A stretch of 64,000 nt of DNA from an uncultured Flavobacterium sp. (GCA_943912855.1 CALTVC010000001.1:310001-374000), one strand, 5' to 3'. Shown: positions 33,497 to 43,709, counted from the stretch's first letter. Numbers and translations: made by a program. The notes: generated by a model from the sequence alone, not told the origin.

Positions 33497-35881
33497 TTAC
33501 TCCGGTGTTTCAATTTTTATAGACCTCCTTGCTTCGTTTCCTTCTTCGTCAGTTACGGTAAGATAATAATTGCCCGTATTGGCACGCACCTGCATTTCAT
33601 GAAAGGTCTGGGTTTCTCCCAAATATGTATTGCCCAGATACCAAAACAGTTTCGCTTTCGGGTTGGTATGCGCCGCCTTAAAAATAACAGGCTGCACTTC
33701 CCCTGAAAAGTTTCGAGTTAAATACACTTTGCCGTTTTCTTTAGGGTAGATAAAATCAAGGTATGTACCTGTACCGCCTTCACAACCGGGCTTGTAGGGC
33801 GGTAGCGGACGGTAATCCATGTGCAGGTTTTTATAATACCATTCCATAACGGGTGGCAGTACAAACCAGGTCTTGGTAATCATGTTGTCTATACTTTCGC
33901 AACTGCTGTTTACACGGTATTGCCCGCTTGGGTCCAGTTGTACAGATTTATGATATGGGCATGGTTTGGTTTTACTGCCATTAATCGGAATCCAATGTTT
34001 GGCCACAGGGCAATGTTCTCCTGCCAAATGCCCGCTTACAGCACATACCTCAGCTTCTTGTAAATCGTTATAGGGTGGTGCAAACCAGCGTTGCCTTGGC
34101 AACAGGTTAAACACATCAAACAAAATAGGAGCGGCACTGCCCACCCCGGTAAGCGACGGCCTGCCCTCTCCCGAGGCATTGCCTACCCATACCCCTACCA
34201 CATAACGGCTGTTAGTGCCTATAGCCCAACCGTCACGACTACCAAAGCTGGTACCTGTTTTCCAGGCAATTTCCAACGAAGAATCGTAGAACTTCCAGGC
34301 TTCGTCGCCTTCGGGGCGGTTTACTTCTTTCATGGCATTGTAAGTACACCAAATGGCACCTGCACCGGCGTGTTGTTTCTGGTAGGTTTCTTTTCCAAAA
34401 CTACGTTTCAGGGTACTGTCAAAATTAAGGTCGGCAAACTCACCCGTACGGTATTTTGCCTGGGTGGCTGTAAAGTAATTCAGCGTAGAAGTAAGCCCTG
34501 CATAGGTGCGACACAAATCCCACAGGTTGCTTTCGGCTCCGCCCAATATCAGCGACAACCCATAATGATTTGGCGTTTTATTAATGTTACTCAGCCTGAA
34601 ATGCTGTAACTGGTCGTAGAACCTGTACACACCATAATCTTTCAGCATCAGTACCGCGGGGATATTCAGCGAACGCGACAATGCCTTTTGTGCAGGCACG
34701 GCACCATCATACGTCATTTCATAGTTCTTAGGGCTATAACCCGCTATTTGTGTAGGCACATCGGCTACAAGGGTGTTGGGCAACAGTTCGCCTGCATCGA
34801 GCATCGACTCGAACAAGAGTGGCTTTAGTATGCTCCCGGTACTGCGTGGCGCGGGGATAATATCTACATCCTTTTGATGGGCTTTGTCGGTTGGTGAATT
34901 TCCTACATAAGCCAACACATTTCTGGTCTTAACATCAATGACCAGAATCGCAAGATTGTGTACTTCGGTCTGTCGGTATTCCTGATAGTAGCGCGCGGCG
35001 ATTTGGTTGACCCTGCTTTGCAACGCCGATTTAACCGTGGTATGTATGCGTTGCCCTTCCTGCTTTTTTGCAACACGCTGCAACAGGTGTGGTGCTGCCT
35101 GTGGCAGGTCGAATGGTTTTTGTGGCAAATCCTCCTGAAGCGAAAGTTCGTAAGTAGTCTTATCAATTAACTTTTCATCGTACAGTTTTTTCAGCAGACG
35201 GTCGCGTTTGGCACGAAGCAGTTTTTGGTTCTTCCCCGGAAAGATAAGGCTGGGTGCATTGGGCAATACCGCCAGCGTAGCCGTTTCCGCCCAGGAAAGC
35301 TGGTGTGGCTGTAAGCCAAAATACCGCCACGATGCCATTTGCAACCCTACTACATTTCCGCCATAGGGAGCGTGGGCTGCATAAAGTCCTAATATTTCAT
35401 TCTTACTGTGCCGAAGCTCCAGGCGCGTAGCCAGTGTAAGCTCTATGATTTTTTCAAAATAGCTGCGTTTTTGGTGCTCCCTGCTCAGTCGGATAACCTG
35501 CTGGGTAAGCGTGCTGCCACCCCGCACCACCCTGCCGGCATCATGGTTTTGTTTTAGGGCTTTTACTATAGCTACAGGATTAAAACCCGGATGATGGTAA
35601 AAATGCTGGTCCTCAAAATACACGATACACTGCCTGAATTTATAGGGTACGCTGTCCTGCGCCGGGAAACGCCATTGCCCATCTGTAGCAATGCGCGCAC
35701 CCAGGAGTTCGCCCTCGGCACTTTCTATTACCGTGCTGTAGGGTTCGCTAAACAGGGTACGTGGCAGACAAAAATAATACCCAACCAACAGCACTACCGC
35801 TACGGCCGACTTTATTTTATTGGCTTTAAGCCAATGCCAAACGTTACGGATTATTTTACCTGCTTTCTGTTTAATATTCAT
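33497..35881 (-). CDS. pbpC: penicillin-binding protein 1C
   Basis: A 794-residue bifunctional PBP. One N-terminal membrane helix (about 24-42) is followed by the transglycosylase domain (about 55-240, with YFEDQHFYHHPGFNP and RGGSTLTQQVIRL). The transpeptidase domain (about 290-560) has the serine motif GSILK, the SRSLN motif and WKTGTSFGSRDGWA as the KTG box. The C-terminal PBP1C domain (about 700-790) is present. Such proteins are usually paired with alpha-2-macroglobulin genes, which is nearly the case here: a GH88-type gene intervenes. Confidence 0.94.
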   Translation of the reverse strand: MNIKQKAGKIIRNVWHWLKANKIKSAVAVVLLVGYYFCLPRTLFSEPYSTVIESAEGELLGARIATDGQWRFPAQDSVPYKFRQCIVYFEDQHFYHHPGFNPVAIVKALKQNHDAGRVVRGGSTLTQQVIRLSREHQKRSYFEKIIELTLATRLELRHSKNEILGLYAAHAPYGGNVVGLQMASWRYFGLQPHQLSWAETATLAVLPNAPSLIFPGKNQKLLRAKRDRLLKKLYDEKLIDKTTYELSLQEDLPQKPFDLPQAAPHLLQRVAKKQEGQRIHTTVKSALQSRVNQIAARYYQEYRQTEVHNLAILVIDVKTRNVLAYVGNSPTDKAHQKDVDIIPAPRSTGSILKPLLFESMLDAGELLPNTLVADVPTQIAGYSPKNYEMTYDGAVPAQKALSRSLNIPAVLMLKDYGVYRFYDQLQHFRLSNINKTPNHYGLSLILGGAESNLWDLCRTYAGLTSTLNYFTATQAKYRTGEFADLNFDSTLKRSFGKETYQKQHAGAGAIWCTYNAMKEVNRPEGDEAWKFYDSSLEIAWKTGTSFGSRDGWAIGTNSRYVVGVWVGNASGEGRPSLTGVGSAAPILFDVFNLLPRQRWFAPPYNDLQEAEVCAVSGHLAGEHCPVAKHWIPINGSKTKPCPYHKSVQLDPSGQYRVNSSCESIDNMITKTWFVLPPVMEWYYKNLHMDYRPLPPYKPGCEGGTGTYLDFIYPKENGKVYLTRNFSGEVQPVIFKAAHTNPKAKLFWYLGNTYLGETQTFHEMQVRANTGNYYLTVTDEEGNEARRSIKIETPE

Positions 35882-35905
35882 AGGACATACATCCTGTATA
35901 AGAAT

Positions 35906-37117
35906 TTATTTAGCGTTTAGATTTTTATAGCGCATCAGGGCTTCTACCAGATAATAATCGCCATAGGTAAGCGGTGTGTCTATTTCGCTTTTGTTAGGCA
36001 TATTGCCTACACCGTGCTTCAGCAAAAAACCTCCATTTGTTTGAGGTGCAGCAAAGTATTCCGGATTAAGCAGTGACGTAAGCATAGTGTTAACAGCCTG
36101 TATGTAATGTTTTGCATCGCTTTTACCCACATAGCCACTAAGCTCTATCAGAGCTGATGCCGTTATGGCTGCCGCCGAAGTATCGCGCAGGGCATTTGGT
36201 ACACCCGATGCCTGGTAGTCCCAAAACGGCACAAGGTCTTTTGGCATGGATGGATGATTCAGTATATAGTTGGCAATGTGTTTTGCCTGCTCCAGATATT
36301 TTACGTCTTTGGTTTCTCTGTACATAACCGTGTAGCCGTACAAACCCCAAGCCTGTCCGCGCGCCCATGACGAATCATCTGCGGCACCCTGAATGGTTAT
36401 GTGCTTTGTAGCCTCCCCGGTATGAATGTTATACACCACCTCATGGTACGTACTGTAATCTCCCCTGAAATGGTTTTTAAGAGTAGTATTGGCATGATTA
36501 ATGGCAATGTCCCGGTACTGAGGGTCGCCACTATGTTTGCTTGCCCAGAACAACAGTTCAAGATTCATCATATTATCTATGATTACAGGCATTTCATCTG
36601 CTGAGGCATGGTTCCAGGGTTCGCTATCCCAAGACTTTATACATTTCACAACAGGGTTATAACGCGTAACAAGGCTCTTAGCGCTTTGCATGAGCACATC
36701 TTCGTATTCCTTTTTAGGACTGAGTCGTTGTGCATTACCAAAACTGCAATACATCATAAAACCGAGGTCGTGCGTGCTTGTATTAAACTGTTCTTTTTTA
36801 AGGTCAGCCAAAAAATCAAGTGCTTCCTGCTTTAGTACGGCAGCATTTACGGCCTCATCTAAATACAGTAATGTTCCCGGATAAAACCCACTGCACCACC
36901 ATCCTGAACCGCTGGTTTCAAGCTGTTGTTTGTCTTCATACCACGTTTTAGGATAAGCCCCGGGCGTAACTTTAGTGGCTAAATAAGCGTATTGGTCTGC
37001 CGCTGTTTTTAGCGTGCCGTCTGCTTTTGCAAGAAGTGTTTTGTCAGGAGTTCGTTGCGCGGTTGTTACAGCTACCGTTAGCAACGATATTACTGCAAAC
37101 GCAAAGTGTTTTCTCAT
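35906..37117 (-). CDS. GH88-type unsaturated uronyl hydrolase
   Basis: A 403-residue exported hydrolase (signal MRKHFAFAVISLLTVAVTTAQ). The alpha/alpha-barrel of GH88 is recognisable from TSTHDLGFMMYCSFGNA (first catalytic Asp region), PVIIDNMMNLELLFWAS (second), DSSWARGQAWGLYGY, RDTSAAAITASALIEL and TPLTYGDYYLVEALMR. These enzymes hydrate unsaturated uronic acids released by polysaccharide lyases, which would fit pectin or glycosaminoglycan breakdown. It lies 24 bases upstream of pbpC and 109 bases after the macroglobulin gene, an unexpected place for it. Confidence 0.9.
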   Translation of the reverse strand: MRKHFAFAVISLLTVAVTTAQRTPDKTLLAKADGTLKTAADQYAYLATKVTPGAYPKTWYEDKQQLETSGSGWWCSGFYPGTLLYLDEAVNAAVLKQEALDFLADLKKEQFNTSTHDLGFMMYCSFGNAQRLSPKKEYEDVLMQSAKSLVTRYNPVVKCIKSWDSEPWNHASADEMPVIIDNMMNLELLFWASKHSGDPQYRDIAINHANTTLKNHFRGDYSTYHEVVYNIHTGEATKHITIQGAADDSSWARGQAWGLYGYTVMYRETKDVKYLEQAKHIANYILNHPSMPKDLVPFWDYQASGVPNALRDTSAAAITASALIELSGYVGKSDAKHYIQAVNTMLTSLLNPEYFAAPQTNGGFLLKHGVGNMPNKSEIDTPLTYGDYYLVEALMRYKNLNAK

Positions 37118-37226
37118 TTAGAATTGTTTAGATGTTTTGGATATATGTTTTTGGAAGCGGCATATTGCTACACCGCTTCTTCAAAACTACAATTTATCCT
37201 GAAAAGATTCCTACATCTTTTACAAT

Positions 37227-40200
37227 CTACCTGGTTACCTTAACCCACTGGCCTTTTGTCCTGGCTACATAATTATTATCGTACATCGCCTCAGCCTGAA
37301 CGCCCGGCAGGTAATATGTACCCGCATAGCTGGCATTAAGCAGTATCCTGAACGTACGGCTTTCCTGCGCCTTAAGGCTGAAATAGAAATTAGTACGGTC
37401 ATCGCGGATGTCGGTATAATCTACCTGGTTTTCGGCAAAGCTGCCAAAATCAGTAAAGCGGGTATTTACAATTTCCCATCCACTCGGTATAATTTGCGTA
37501 AGCGCAATGTTCTCTACACGCTCACCACCGCGGTTGGCTACACTAACCTCAGCAACGAACTCAGTACCCTGTGCCAATTCTGAAGGATTGATAACCTTAC
37601 CTGCTCGGTCTTTAAACACTATACCTGTACCAAGCCCACGCTGTTCTGCCTGTTCCTGCCCAACCGGAAGCACACCGCTGTACACCACTTTTACATACAA
37701 GGTACCTTGCTTGTTGTTGCGTACCGTTACTTTATTATTAGAAGCCACATCGAGCACACGGTCGGCAAAGGTCTTGGCGGTTTTAAGCGCATTGGCTTTA
37801 CCATTCGATGTGTAGTTTACATCAATGCCTTTCTGTCCGTTGCTTTGCGAAAATTTACTCATACTGTACAGGCAGTACGCTGTTGTTTGGGTACTCATCC
37901 ATTGGTTACCTGCCATTTGTTTGGCAAGCTTGGTAGCGAGGTTAAAGGCACGTTCTTTTTCGCCCAAAATAACCAAAGTCTCCAGTGCCATGGCACGGTT
38001 ACGTTCCGGCGAACCGTAGTAGTAATAGGTATACTCATTGGTTTCATCCAATACGCTTTGTGCCAATAGTTGCTGACCCACACCTTTTTGCTCCGAAAGC
38101 GCATAAGCAGCAGCCAAACGTAATTTCGATTCATTGCTGATGCCTGCTGTTTCGCGCAACCTGTTCATGGACGAAAGGTCGGCTTGTCCGGCTAAAGCTA
38201 AGGTATACAACCTGTACGCCTGGGCCAAATCGTTATGATACCCGGCCGTGTAACGCCATTCGCGTGCAGTATTACGCTGGTAACGCAGCCACTGTTTCTT
38301 CATGTTCAGTGGAAGCGCATAGCCTTTCTTCTCGGCTTCTATAATAAAATGCCCGGCATAGCTACTGCCCCATTCATCCGGCTCTGGGTTGCCCGGCCAG
38401 TAGGCAAAGCCACCACTACCCGTTTGGAAACCTTGCAACCTGCTTATGGCAGCGGTTACAAAACGCTGTATTTTGCCTTTACGGGTTTGGTCTACATCGG
38501 CAATGTCTGCCAGATATAATTGCGGGAACACCGACGAGGTAGTCTGCTCCACACAACCGTGCGGATACTGTATCAAGTAATCCAGCCTGCGGTTAAAGTC
38601 GATACTCGGGAAGGACGACACCTCAAGCCTTGCCTTGTTGCTGCCCGCCACACCAAACGGTTGCCAGTCGATACTTGCCGTAGCGCCGGGTTTCAGTACT
38701 AGTTCCTTAAAGTTGGTCGTAACCGGATTAGGGTTTACGATGTCCATCTCCACATCATAACTAGCGCGTTCGTTACCGCTGACTGCCGATATGGTTACCT
38801 TTCCGATACCCAGAGTACTTGGTACTTCCAAATCGAAATACGCTACCTTTTCATCCGGTCGGGTAAAGCTCATTTTTTGCGAAGCCGTACCTACGACCTT
38901 CAGACCTTTATTGTTTTTTAGCTGTAGCGTTACATTTTTTATTTTGTCTTCCATAGCAAATACCGTAACCGGAAGCGATACCTTTTCGCCCGGGGTAAGT
39001 TTACGTGGCAGCGATGCCAACAGCATCAGCGGACTACGTACCGGAGTAGTTTTCTCTACACTGCCGTAGGCACTGGTTTTATCATCGGCGGCAACAACCA
39101 TAGTACGTACCGACCCCACATATTTAGGCAGCTGTATGGTATGGTTACGGGTTTGGCCCTTTTCTAATTTATACGGACCAAAGAACAGCACTACAGGCTT
39201 AAAGCGGTTGGCTTTCTTGGCCTTGCCTCCACCCATGTCTTCATCACCTCCTATACTGAATACCTGGTTTATCTTACCTCCGTATGCGCCAATAACCTGG
39301 TCGTATACATCCCAGGTTTTTACACCCAGTGCTTCTTTGGCATAAAACGAAGTCCAGGCGTTAGGGGTTTTAAATCGGGTTAAATCAAGTAAACCGTCAT
39401 CTACCACGGCTATGGTATAGGTCATGGCATGGCCGTTCTTTTCGCTGACTTTCACCGTGGTTTTCTGCTCCGGGCGTAAGACTTCAGGCATACTGATTTG
39501 CGGTTCTAAAACCGTAGTCTTATCCACCACTTCTATAGGCACGATGCCATAAAGACGAATAGGCGAATCATTCTTAGTAGACGCATGCGGTTGTAGTAAA
39601 GCCACGTGAACGTATACGTTTGGTGCCAGCTCAGGCGTAATAGGTATTTCCAGCTGGGTTTCTCCTTTTTTGGTTTCTGCCCAATAGGTTTTTACCACTT
39701 TACTGCCATTTTCAAGCGACACCAAGGCACGTCCACCCTCACTAGATGGTATGGATACGGTTGCTTTTTCGCCTACGGCATATTTTTCTTTATCGGTCGT
39801 AAACATCAGCATCGCGGCTTCCTCCCCTGTTGTGGCACGGCTACGCCCACTCCAGTACGGGTAGTCTATCAGCACGGTACCACCACCCGAATGCCCACCC
39901 TCAAGATCGGTTACGCGTACGAGGTAATTACCCCAGGCTTCCTTATCGGTTTTAAAGTAAAAGTTCCCTTTACCCGAACCATCGGTAGTAAGTGTCTGGC
40001 TGTACACCGGGGTATTGCTCACCGCACTGCTGTATGCCGAAACATCGCTGTTGCCGGAATCCCACCACCAGCGCCATTCTACCTTGTATACTTTTACCTC
40101 TACCCTGCGTGACGGACGTGGCCTGCCATCGGCAAATACAGTGGCTACCTCAAAACGGTTAGACGCTCCGGTTTCCAGCATGCCGTATTTATTGCCCTGT

Positions 40201-42728
40201 GGCATACGCACCCCAACATAGGTATCGTAAGGAGAGTACGTAGCCGAAACTACATCAGTACTAAAGTCGCCCCCTTTTTCATAGGCTTTGGTAATGATGG
40301 CTGCCTTTAGCAAGCCGGGTGCACGGGTTTGTAACCTTGGCTCTACGCTTATCTGCGCATTACCATTGTCATCCACCACGCCTGAATATATGTTCACTTC
40401 TTCATTACTGAAGCTCTGTGCCGGGTCGTCAAACTTATAATTGGTATAGTTCTTAAACGCGGTGGTTTGCTTCATGAATTTTGCCTGCATCTCCACCTTC
40501 AGGCCTTTGGCAACAGCACCGTGCAGCCAGGCTACGTTCAGGCTTCCGTTATTCTGCTTATTGGCAAAAAGCGTCTGTCCGTCAAGACTGTTTTTAATCT
40601 TGAGCCTGTTCGGTTTTATGGTTTCTATTTTAATCGATTTATAAAAATGCGCGCCACCCACAGACACCATGGCTTCCCAGCTTCCGGTAGGGGCACCATC
40701 TTGTGTAGGCACTACAAACGAATAATGATTCAACGCGTTACGGGCTTGTACCGCCTGATGCATCAGCTTACCGTTAGGGTCGCTCAGGCGTAGTTTCACC
40801 GGATGTGAAGCCGGCAGCCTGCTTTCCTTATCATTCAGTATAAAGCTTAAGTACAGCGTATCGCCCGGCCTCCATACGCCACGTTCGCCGTAAATGAAAC
40901 CTTTGAGTCCTTTTTGCAGTTCCGTACCATCTACTGGATAATTACTTAACGAAAGCGAATAGCCCTCCTGCAACTTTATGTAGGTGGTATTATTATCTTT
41001 TTTTACAATAGCAAAATATGGTTTCTTGTCGCTGCTCAGGGTAGCAATACCATCGGCATCGGTTTGACCCGAAGCTACTTTTTGTTGTTGGTAGTTGTAT
41101 AGTGCCACGCTAGCTCCGGCTACTGTTTTGGTCGAAGTAATACTGGTAACGGCAAAGAAGAAACTGTTGTTCTCCCCTTTTTTGGCAATAACACCCAGGT
41201 CGCTTGCAAGGACGTTGGTTTCTACTTCGCGGTCGTAATAGTATGAGGTACTACACGGATTTTCGCGCTGATCCCAGTCGTAATCTTCGTGGTAGTAGTC
41301 GTTGTCGTCATATTCGGTAAAGTCATCCGGCTCGGCATCTTCCTCTTCAGTAACTTCAGTAGTTGCTGTTGCAGGGTCTTCGCCATCGCATTTGTAGAGC
41401 GAGTACGCTTTGCGCATCGACATTTTTATATGGTAAATGGCTCCCGGCTCCGGCTTAATAAGCTTAGACAAGTCCAGCGCATAAGCATTCCACTTACCGT
41501 AGTTCAACATTTTGTTGCTGTTCAGTACAATCTTGGTTTTCGCTACGGGCAACGCCACATCGCGCAGGCTGTAACTGTTTTCGTTAAGGTTATTATCCTG
41601 AAGGAACTGCATTACATTACTTTCAAAAATACGGTACACCCGCACATCTACCGCGCTAAGGTTTACCGCCTCAAAGTTCAGTTTCAGGTTACTGCTCGCA
41701 GGGAGTATGGTACCGTTTTTGGCAAAACGCACCTGTGGTGCCAGCTGCTCAAACAGTATTGATTCAGAAAAACGCGTCTTGGTTTTAAAGCCTTCTGTGC
41801 TTTCTATACCCGGAAAAACCTCTACAAGGAAGTTTCCGTTCAGCGGTTCGGCGAAGTACACTTTAAGCAAATTCCCTTCGGTAGAAAACGTAGGGTTGTT
41901 TACGGTCTGTACCGCTACAAGTCCGCTAAAATCCTGGTCTTTGCGTACCGGGTCAGAGAAGTTGATGAGCAGCGTTTGGTTATCGCCCTCAGCCGCCTGC
42001 ATGTTTATTACTTTAAAATTGTCTTTACCGGGAATGGTATATTCATCGCTACCCTCCTGGTCAATGCCATAAGGTTTACCATCCCACTTTATGGTGATGT
42101 TACTATCTGAAACCGGGCGCTTAATATCGTCTATGATAAAATTGAACTCGGTATTACTAGACTGCCCCACCAGCTTTACCGGAAGACTTTTACCATCCTG
42201 AATGGCAGTTACGAGTTTTTCGGCGACAGCCTTATCTAAATGGTCTGCCGATTTAAGCGTAACGTTAAGGTACTGACTATCGCGGTCATGGCTTTGCAGG
42301 TCGTTTGGCATTACCGAAAAATCCTGCTTGAGCGTTTTTACGCGGAATTTAAAATCCGACAGGCTATCGGGTACTTTCAGGAATTTAGAAAGGTGCAGTG
42401 TTACACGGTACTCGGTATCCTGTTCCAGCCTCTTGGCAGGGCGAAATGCGAGTGTGTTATTTTGCAGCAGCAATACCTTACCCTCTGCCGAAGGCGATAC
42501 ACTGAAGTAATCCTTGTCCAGTTCCTGGTTTTCCTGCCATTCGCTTTTGGCTACGGCAAGCCCCACTAGGATGTCGGCTTTAGTGGAAACCACCCCAGAG
42601 GAAAAATTGGTAATGTAATCACGGAATTTTGAGTAATCCGAATCGAAATCGGTGCTTGTTTTTTTAGTACAGGCAGTAAAGAACCATGCGATGGCCACAA
42701 AGTAGCACACCAGTTTCAGCGTTTTCAT
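37227..42728 (-). CDS. bacterial alpha-2-macroglobulin, lipoprotein with intact thioester
   Basis: A very large (1833-residue) protease-trapping protein homologous to E. coli YfhM. It has a lipoprotein signal (MKTLKLVCYFVAIAWFFTAC, cysteine 20). A chain of beta-sandwich MG domains follows, then the thioester domain with PHGCVEQTTS, in which Cys1392 and Gln1395 would form the reactive thioester, and a helical toroid and receptor-binding-like C-terminus. An acidic low-complexity segment lies at about residues 450-485 (EDAEPDDFTEYDDNDYYHE). It probably sits in the periplasm, protecting the cell with PBP1C. No frameshift is seen. Confidence 0.93.
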   Translation of the reverse strand: MKTLKLVCYFVAIAWFFTACTKKTSTDFDSDYSKFRDYITNFSSGVVSTKADILVGLAVAKSEWQENQELDKDYFSVSPSAEGKVLLLQNNTLAFRPAKRLEQDTEYRVTLHLSKFLKVPDSLSDFKFRVKTLKQDFSVMPNDLQSHDRDSQYLNVTLKSADHLDKAVAEKLVTAIQDGKSLPVKLVGQSSNTEFNFIIDDIKRPVSDSNITIKWDGKPYGIDQEGSDEYTIPGKDNFKVINMQAAEGDNQTLLINFSDPVRKDQDFSGLVAVQTVNNPTFSTEGNLLKVYFAEPLNGNFLVEVFPGIESTEGFKTKTRFSESILFEQLAPQVRFAKNGTILPASSNLKLNFEAVNLSAVDVRVYRIFESNVMQFLQDNNLNENSYSLRDVALPVAKTKIVLNSNKMLNYGKWNAYALDLSKLIKPEPGAIYHIKMSMRKAYSLYKCDGEDPATATTEVTEEEDAEPDDFTEYDDNDYYHEDYDWDQRENPCSTSYYYDREVETNVLASDLGVIAKKGENNSFFFAVTSITSTKTVAGASVALYNYQQQKVASGQTDADGIATLSSDKKPYFAIVKKDNNTTYIKLQEGYSLSLSNYPVDGTELQKGLKGFIYGERGVWRPGDTLYLSFILNDKESRLPASHPVKLRLSDPNGKLMHQAVQARNALNHYSFVVPTQDGAPTGSWEAMVSVGGAHFYKSIKIETIKPNRLKIKNSLDGQTLFANKQNNGSLNVAWLHGAVAKGLKVEMQAKFMKQTTAFKNYTNYKFDDPAQSFSNEEVNIYSGVVDDNGNAQISVEPRLQTRAPGLLKAAIITKAYEKGGDFSTDVVSATYSPYDTYVGVRMPQGNKYGMLETGASNRFEVATVFADGRPRPSRRVEVKVYKVEWRWWWDSGNSDVSAYSSAVSNTPVYSQTLTTDGSGKGNFYFKTDKEAWGNYLVRVTDLEGGHSGGGTVLIDYPYWSGRSRATTGEEAAMLMFTTDKEKYAVGEKATVSIPSSEGGRALVSLENGSKVVKTYWAETKKGETQLEIPITPELAPNVYVHVALLQPHASTKNDSPIRLYGIVPIEVVDKTTVLEPQISMPEVLRPEQKTTVKVSEKNGHAMTYTIAVVDDGLLDLTRFKTPNAWTSFYAKEALGVKTWDVYDQVIGAYGGKINQVFSIGGDEDMGGGKAKKANRFKPVVLFFGPYKLEKGQTRNHTIQLPKYVGSVRTMVVAADDKTSAYGSVEKTTPVRSPLMLLASLPRKLTPGEKVSLPVTVFAMEDKIKNVTLQLKNNKGLKVVGTASQKMSFTRPDEKVAYFDLEVPSTLGIGKVTISAVSGNERASYDVEMDIVNPNPVTTNFKELVLKPGATASIDWQPFGVAGSNKARLEVSSFPSIDFNRRLDYLIQYPHGCVEQTTSSVFPQLYLADIADVDQTRKGKIQRFVTAAISRLQGFQTGSGGFAYWPGNPEPDEWGSSYAGHFIIEAEKKGYALPLNMKKQWLRYQRNTAREWRYTAGYHNDLAQAYRLYTLALAGQADLSSMNRLRETAGISNESKLRLAAAYALSEQKGVGQQLLAQSVLDETNEYTYYYYGSPERNRAMALETLVILGEKERAFNLATKLAKQMAGNQWMSTQTTAYCLYSMSKFSQSNGQKGIDVNYTSNGKANALKTAKTFADRVLDVASNNKVTVRNNKQGTLYVKVVYSGVLPVGQEQAEQRGLGTGIVFKDRAGKVINPSELAQGTEFVAEVSVANRGGERVENIALTQIIPSGWEIVNTRFTDFGSFAENQVDYTDIRDDRTNFYFSLKAQESRTFRILLNASYAGTYYLPGVQAEAMYDNNYVARTKGQWVKVTR

Positions 42729-43256
42729 AAAAGGCCGGTTTTTAGAAATAAGGTTTAAGTTAGAAAAAATTTGGTTCCCGGAAGATTGTTTAACACTTTA
42801 GCGCACGGGGATTTTTTACGGAAGGGAACAAAATTGGGGTATAAACCTAAGAGGGAGTGGCCCGCAAAAGCAATACAGAACAACGTTGTGAACTTATTAA
42901 AAACCTTTGTGAACCTTGTGGTTTTGCAACCCTCAATTTTTGCTATAACAACGTATAGCCCCGAAATATTGTGTGAATGTAATAAAATTTTTAATCGAAA
43001 AACATTGAGGTGTAAAATATTGTTTTACAGTACGTTTTCGGGTTGATTTTCTACCACGAAGTACACTAAGTTATTTCACAAGGTACACAAAGAAAGTAAT
43101 ACACGCGCCTACGGCGTAAGTACACAAAATATTGCATCCCGTCTTTGTATTCTTAACTTATCGGGAATTAAAAGGTTTAATAAAGCACGTTCAGCTTAGT
43201 GATTGTTGTGAAATAACTTAGTATACTTCATGGTAGAAAAACAAGGTAAAACAAAA
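42729..43256. other. 528-bp non-coding region
   Basis: AT-rich gap between the macroglobulin start and the tadA stop. It holds TTGTGAACCTTTGTGAACCT-like simple repeats near 42890-42930 (direct GTGAAC units) and the long inverted repeat at 43047-43240. A 91-codon open frame at 42771-43046 has no recognisable protein character and is not called. No clear promoter for the macroglobulin gene was found. Confidence 0.6.
43047..43240. repeat. 194-bp element with 35-bp terminal inverted repeats
   Basis: The arms 43047-43081 and 43206-43240 are reverse complements at 33 of 35 positions, starting TTTTCTACCA and ending TTATTTCACAA. Both differences become G-U pairs if the minus strand is transcribed, so RNA reading on from tadA could fold into a nearly perfect 35-bp hairpin. 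The 124-bp interior has no open frame. It looks like a MITE-type or palindromic repeat element. Confidence 0.75.
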
Positions 43257-43697
43257 CTACCTCCTGCGCTTAAAAAAGTCTTTCATCAGGGCACCACATT
43301 CTTCCTCCATGATGCCGGTAATTACCTCAGTTTTCGGGTGAAGTTTGCCCCCCATGGCAGTATAGCCCCGGTGGGTGTCGTGGGCACCGTAAACCACACG
43401 GCTTATTTGGCTCCAGTAGAGCGCCCCGGCACACATTTGGCACGGTTCCAGGGTAATGTAAATGGTACACCCCGTAAGGTACTTACCCCCAAGCGAACCC
43501 GCAGCGGCAGTAATGGCCTGCATTTCGGCATGGGCAGTAACATCGGTAAGGAGCTCGGTAAGGTTGTGGGTTTTGGCAAGGATGGTATTTTCTGCGACAA
43601 CCACCGCACCTACGGGTATTTCGCCTTTATCAAAAGCTGCAAGTGCTTCCTGATAGGCTTTTTTCATAAAATACTCGTGGGTAAAGATGTTTTCCAT
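43257..43697 (-). CDS. tadA: nucleoside/tRNA adenosine deaminase (TadA-like)
   Basis: A 146-residue zinc deaminase. The start at 43697 (MENIFTHEYFMKKAYQEA) is chosen because a -7 box ends five bases upstream. The zinc motif is complete: HAE in TAHAEMQAI (about 56-64) and PCxxC in LEPCQMCAGALYWSQI (about 85-100). Motifs match TadA, which makes inosine at position 34 of tRNA-Arg, although guanine-deaminase-like relatives look similar. Stand-alone gene with the inverted-repeat element 16 bases downstream. Confidence 0.88.
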   Translation of the reverse strand: MENIFTHEYFMKKAYQEALAAFDKGEIPVGAVVVAENTILAKTHNLTELLTDVTAHAEMQAITAAAGSLGGKYLTGCTIYITLEPCQMCAGALYWSQISRVVYGAHDTHRGYTAMGGKLHPKTEVITGIMEEECGALMKDFFKRRR

Positions 43698-43701
43698 ACT
43701 G

Positions 43702-43709
43702 CAAAAATA
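43702..43709 (-). promoter_or_regulatory. tadA -7 box TATTTTTG, predicted leaderless
   Basis: Perfect TAnnTTTG on minus, four bases (CAGT) before the ATG, with a TTG about 21 bases upstream of the box as a plausible -33 element. Confidence 0.65.

Noticed and set aside
42771..43046. 91-codon open frame in the macroglobulin-tadA gap
   Set aside because: No recognisable domain, signal or homologous look, and it overlaps simple repeats.
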